From contig CAWIUF010000074.1 of NCBI GenBank assembly GCA_963839095.1, positions 186,001 through 250,000 of the forward strand: 64,000 nt of DNA, written 5' to 3'. A program made the translations under genes and the position numbers. Source of the stretch: Palsa-504 sp963839095. Its GTDB lineage: Bacteria > Actinomycetota > Actinomycetes > Streptosporangiales > Streptosporangiaceae. Every line of letters starts with the position of its first letter. Position 1 is the first letter of the stretch. Shown here piece after piece: positions 62,208-64,000 of this stretch. The notes under the pieces were generated by a model, which did not search any database, was not told the origin of the DNA, and worked only from the letters and a program-made list of their open reading frames with translations.

Positions 62208-63509
62208 TTAGCGCTGGGTGGCGGTGGCTTGGAGGATGGCGTGGATGTCGTCGGTGGTGGGGGGGCGCGGGGTGCTGGCCAGGGCCTCGTCGGCCAGGGT
62301 GTCGGCGGCGATCTGGGCGAAGTCGGCTTCGGTGATGCCGAAGTCGCTCATCAGCCGGTTGAGGCCGACGTCGTCCCGCAGCGCGGTGACCGCGCCGATG
62401 GCGGCCTCCGCGTTGAGCCAGGTGTCGGCGTGGGTGTCGCCGACGCCGAGGGCGAAGGCGACGTCGGCCATCCGCTCGAGGCGGGCCGGCAGGTTGAAGC
62501 GGAGCACCTCGGGCAGCAGCATGGCCAGGGCCGTGCCGTGCGCGATGTCCCAGCGGGCGCCGAGCGAGTAGCCGATCGCGTGGCACAGGCCGAGGCCGGT
62601 GCTGGCCATCGCGACGCCGGCCATGTGCGCGGCCAGCAGCATCTGCGACCGGGCGGCCAGGTCCTTGCCGTCCATGACGGCCCGCGGCAGGCTGTCCGCG
62701 ACCATCCGGATCACCTGCAGCGCGATCCCGTCGGACCACGGGTTGGGCCGCAGCGACAGGTACGACTCCAGCGCGTGGGTCAGCGCGTCCAGGCCGCATC
62801 CGGCGGTCACGGCGGGCGGCAGGCCGACGGTCAGGTCGGGGTCGAGGATGGCCGCGGCCGGCATCGCGCTGGCGTGCCCCACGTAGAAGGCGCGGCCGCC
62901 GGCCGGATCGGTGACCAGGCCCAGGGCGCTGGTCTCGGCCCCCGTTCCGGCCGTGGTCGGCACGGCCACGATCGGCAGCGCGGGCACCGCGAAGTCGGGG
63001 CGGCCGTCCAGGTCCCGGCCGCGCTGCGGGTTGCCCGCGGCGATCGCGATGCCCTTGGCCGCGTCGATGGCCGCCCCGCCGCCGACCGCTACCAGCGCGA
63101 TCCGCGGGCCGGCCGACCCGGGGGGCGGAGCCGGCGCGACGGGCGGGGGCGGCGCGACCAGCGGCGCCGAGGGCGTGAGCATCGCGGCGACGGCCGCCGC
63201 GGACGCGGACGCGGCGGCCATGATGGCGGCGTCGGCGGCCGCCTGGACGACGGTGTCGGCGCCGGCGGCCAGGTCGCCGGGAGTGGGATGGGCAGGCACG
63301 CCGGCGAACAGGCGGGCCGGCAGGCCCGCGTCGGCCAGCACGGTCAGCACCGTCTCGACCACCGGATCCGACTCGAGGGCCGCGTCGGTCACGACGACCA
63401 CCTGGTCCGCGCCGGTGGCCCGGACGATCCCGGGCAGTTCGCCGACGGTGCCGGGGCCGAAGTGCACGGCCGGCTTCGCGGAAATCACGAACCCGTCAAG
63501 CTGGGACAT
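62208..63509 (-). CDS. iron-containing alcohol dehydrogenase
   Basis: 433 residues, group III alcohol dehydrogenase. Starts MSQLDGFVISAKPAVHFGPG at ATG 63509. NAD-binding ALVAVGGGAAIDAAKGIAIA (GGGSxxD form) and PTTAGTGAETSALG; metal ligands in GCGLDALTHALESYLS and GLCHAIGYSLGARWDIAHG. An Ala/Pro-rich insertion of about 35 residues (AAVAAMLTPSAPLVAPPPP and neighbours) interrupts the N-terminal domain, unusual for the family. Lies between hutH and hutI in the same orientation; a role in histidine use is not known. Confidence 0.9.
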   Translation of the reverse strand: MSQLDGFVISAKPAVHFGPGTVGELPGIVRATGADQVVVVTDAALESDPVVETVLTVLADAGLPARLFAGVPAHPTPGDLAAGADTVVQAAADAAIMAAASASAAAVAAMLTPSAPLVAPPPPVAPAPPPGSAGPRIALVAVGGGAAIDAAKGIAIAAGNPQRGRDLDGRPDFAVPALPIVAVPTTAGTGAETSALGLVTDPAGGRAFYVGHASAMPAAAILDPDLTVGLPPAVTAGCGLDALTHALESYLSLRPNPWSDGIALQVIRMVADSLPRAVMDGKDLAARSQMLLAAHMAGVAMASTGLGLCHAIGYSLGARWDIAHGTALAMLLPEVLRFNLPARLERMADVAFALGVGDTHADTWLNAEAAIGAVTALRDDVGLNRLMSDFGITEADFAQIAADTLADEALASTPRPPTTDDIHAILQATATQR

Positions 63510-63597
63510 GAGAGCGGCTCCTGCGCGGGGGGCTCGACCGGTATCCGCCGATTTGCACGGGCTGCACGCGGTCATCGTAACCGCGGCTCGCCGCCGG

Positions 63598-64000
63598 TCA
63601 AGCGGCTGGGGTGAGGTCACCACGCGTGACCAGGTCGACCACGGGCTCCAGGTCGGCCGGGAAGGTGCCGTCGGCCTGGGTGAACGGGACGAGCTCCCGG
63701 ATCATCCGGTAGGCGCGGCCGGTGCCGAGGCCGAGCTCACTCCGGCCATCGCCACCTGGGCCGCTGCCACCTTGGCCGTTGACATTGATTCCGCGCAGGT
63801 CGATGGCCTGGGCGGCGACGACGAACTCGATCGCGGCGACCCGGGCGCACAGGCTGGTCATGTCGGCCAGCCGGCGCGCGGACAGCGGCGCCATCGTGGC
63901 CCGGTCCTCGATGCCCTCGCCCTTCACCGAGCTGGCCAGCTCGTAGGAGACCGGGTGCGCCAGCGTGCGGGCCTCCACGGTGATGGCCTGGCCGGCCACG
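63598..64000 (-). CDS. hutH: histidine ammonia-lyase (HAL/PAL family), C-terminal part
   Basis: Last about 134 residues of an MIO-type aromatic amino-acid ammonia-lyase; the catalytic Ala-Ser-Gly loop lies outside the window. Seen: ITVEARTLAHPVSYELASSV, KGEGIEDRATMAPLSARRLA, AIEFVVAAQAIDLRG and the end TFPADLEPVVDLVTRGDLTP. The GIEDxxTMAPLxARR segment corresponds to the QEDHVSMG region of classic HutH, so a relative acting on another aromatic amino acid is possible; hutI downstream supports histidine. The N-terminus extends beyond the window. Confidence 0.85.
   Translation of the reverse strand, partial: VAGQAITVEARTLAHPVSYELASSVKGEGIEDRATMAPLSARRLADMTSLCARVAAIEFVVAAQAIDLRGINVNGQGGSGPGGDGRSELGLGTGRAYRMIRELVPFTQADGTFPADLEPVVDLVTRGDLTPAA

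Overview
This window is chromosomal DNA from a very GC-rich, filamentous-type actinobacterium. The evidence is the dense GTG/ATG gene starts with GGAG-type ribosome sites, the pncB / clpS-DUF2017-mec-cysO-cysM neighbourhood known from mycobacteria and relatives, an HspR-type regulator beside an Hsp20 gene, a Scy/DivIVA-like polarity coiled-coil protein, a DUF3039-YqgE-helicase block, and several ECF sigma factors. A Streptosporangiales-like lineage fits, but genus cannot be fixed from the sequence alone. There are about 60 genes, one tRNA (Leu, UAG) and no rRNA or CRISPR array.

Layout. 1-3.7 kb: an ECF42-type sigma factor with its YCII/DGPF partner, a frameshifted GT87 mannosyltransferase and a decayed secreted protein. 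3.7-12.7 kb: housekeeping (tRNA-Leu, bcp-rdgB-rph, a metallo-beta-lactamase hydrolase), a NadD-like/FRG pair, a BluB-CobT fusion for the lower ligand of B12, and the CysO/Mec/CysM protein-thiocarboxylate cysteine pathway. 12.7-17.1 kb: pncB, YceI/MarR, and an ECF sigma/membrane protein pair. 17.1-21.4 kb: an organosulfur uptake operon (leader peptide, ABC permease, ATPase, binding protein, flavin monooxygenase). 22-27 kb: an accessory island with a tyrosine integrase whose nucleophile is changed to His, AT-rich spacers, a broken secreted repeat protein, an orphan LuxR regulator and short direct repeats. 27-33 kb: methyltransferase, nicotinamidase, helicase, DUF3039, YqgE, malic enzyme, MarR. 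33.3-35.2 kb: a decayed DUF222/HNH gene. 35.5-45.3 kb: heat-shock genes, YbbN, and many small regulators (GNAT, MarR-GNAT, TetR, ArsR, a NarL-type two-component system), several with clear palindromic operators. 46.3-47.6 kb: a Phd/VapC pair followed by repeat-rich non-coding DNA. 47.6-54.8 kb: acyl-CoA mutase, ECF sigma/beta-propeller pair, MarR, MeaB, thiolase and methylmalonyl-CoA epimerase. 55-64 kb: Scy-like protein, phosphoesterase, SppA, a flavin reductase, and a histidine-utilisation region (hutI, an iron alcohol dehydrogenase, the end of hutH).

Two themes recur. First, cofactor and sulfur metabolism: B12 lower-ligand synthesis plus a B12-dependent acyl-CoA mutase with its MeaB chaperone and epimerase; NAD salvage (pncA, pncB, a NadD-like enzyme); and cysteine/organosulfur supply. 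Second, short symmetric operators sit directly on start codons or leaderless promoters; the best is a perfect 26-bp palindrome that contains both divergent start codons of a GNAT gene and a MarR-GNAT gene.

Caution: more than a dozen otherwise well-conserved genes carry a single-base frameshift, mostly in G/C-rich runs, and one has two compensating shifts. This density suggests consensus errors in the assembly as well as some true pseudogenes (the DUF222/HNH gene and the secreted protein near 3 kb). Coordinates of frameshifted genes below span the whole reconstructed gene.
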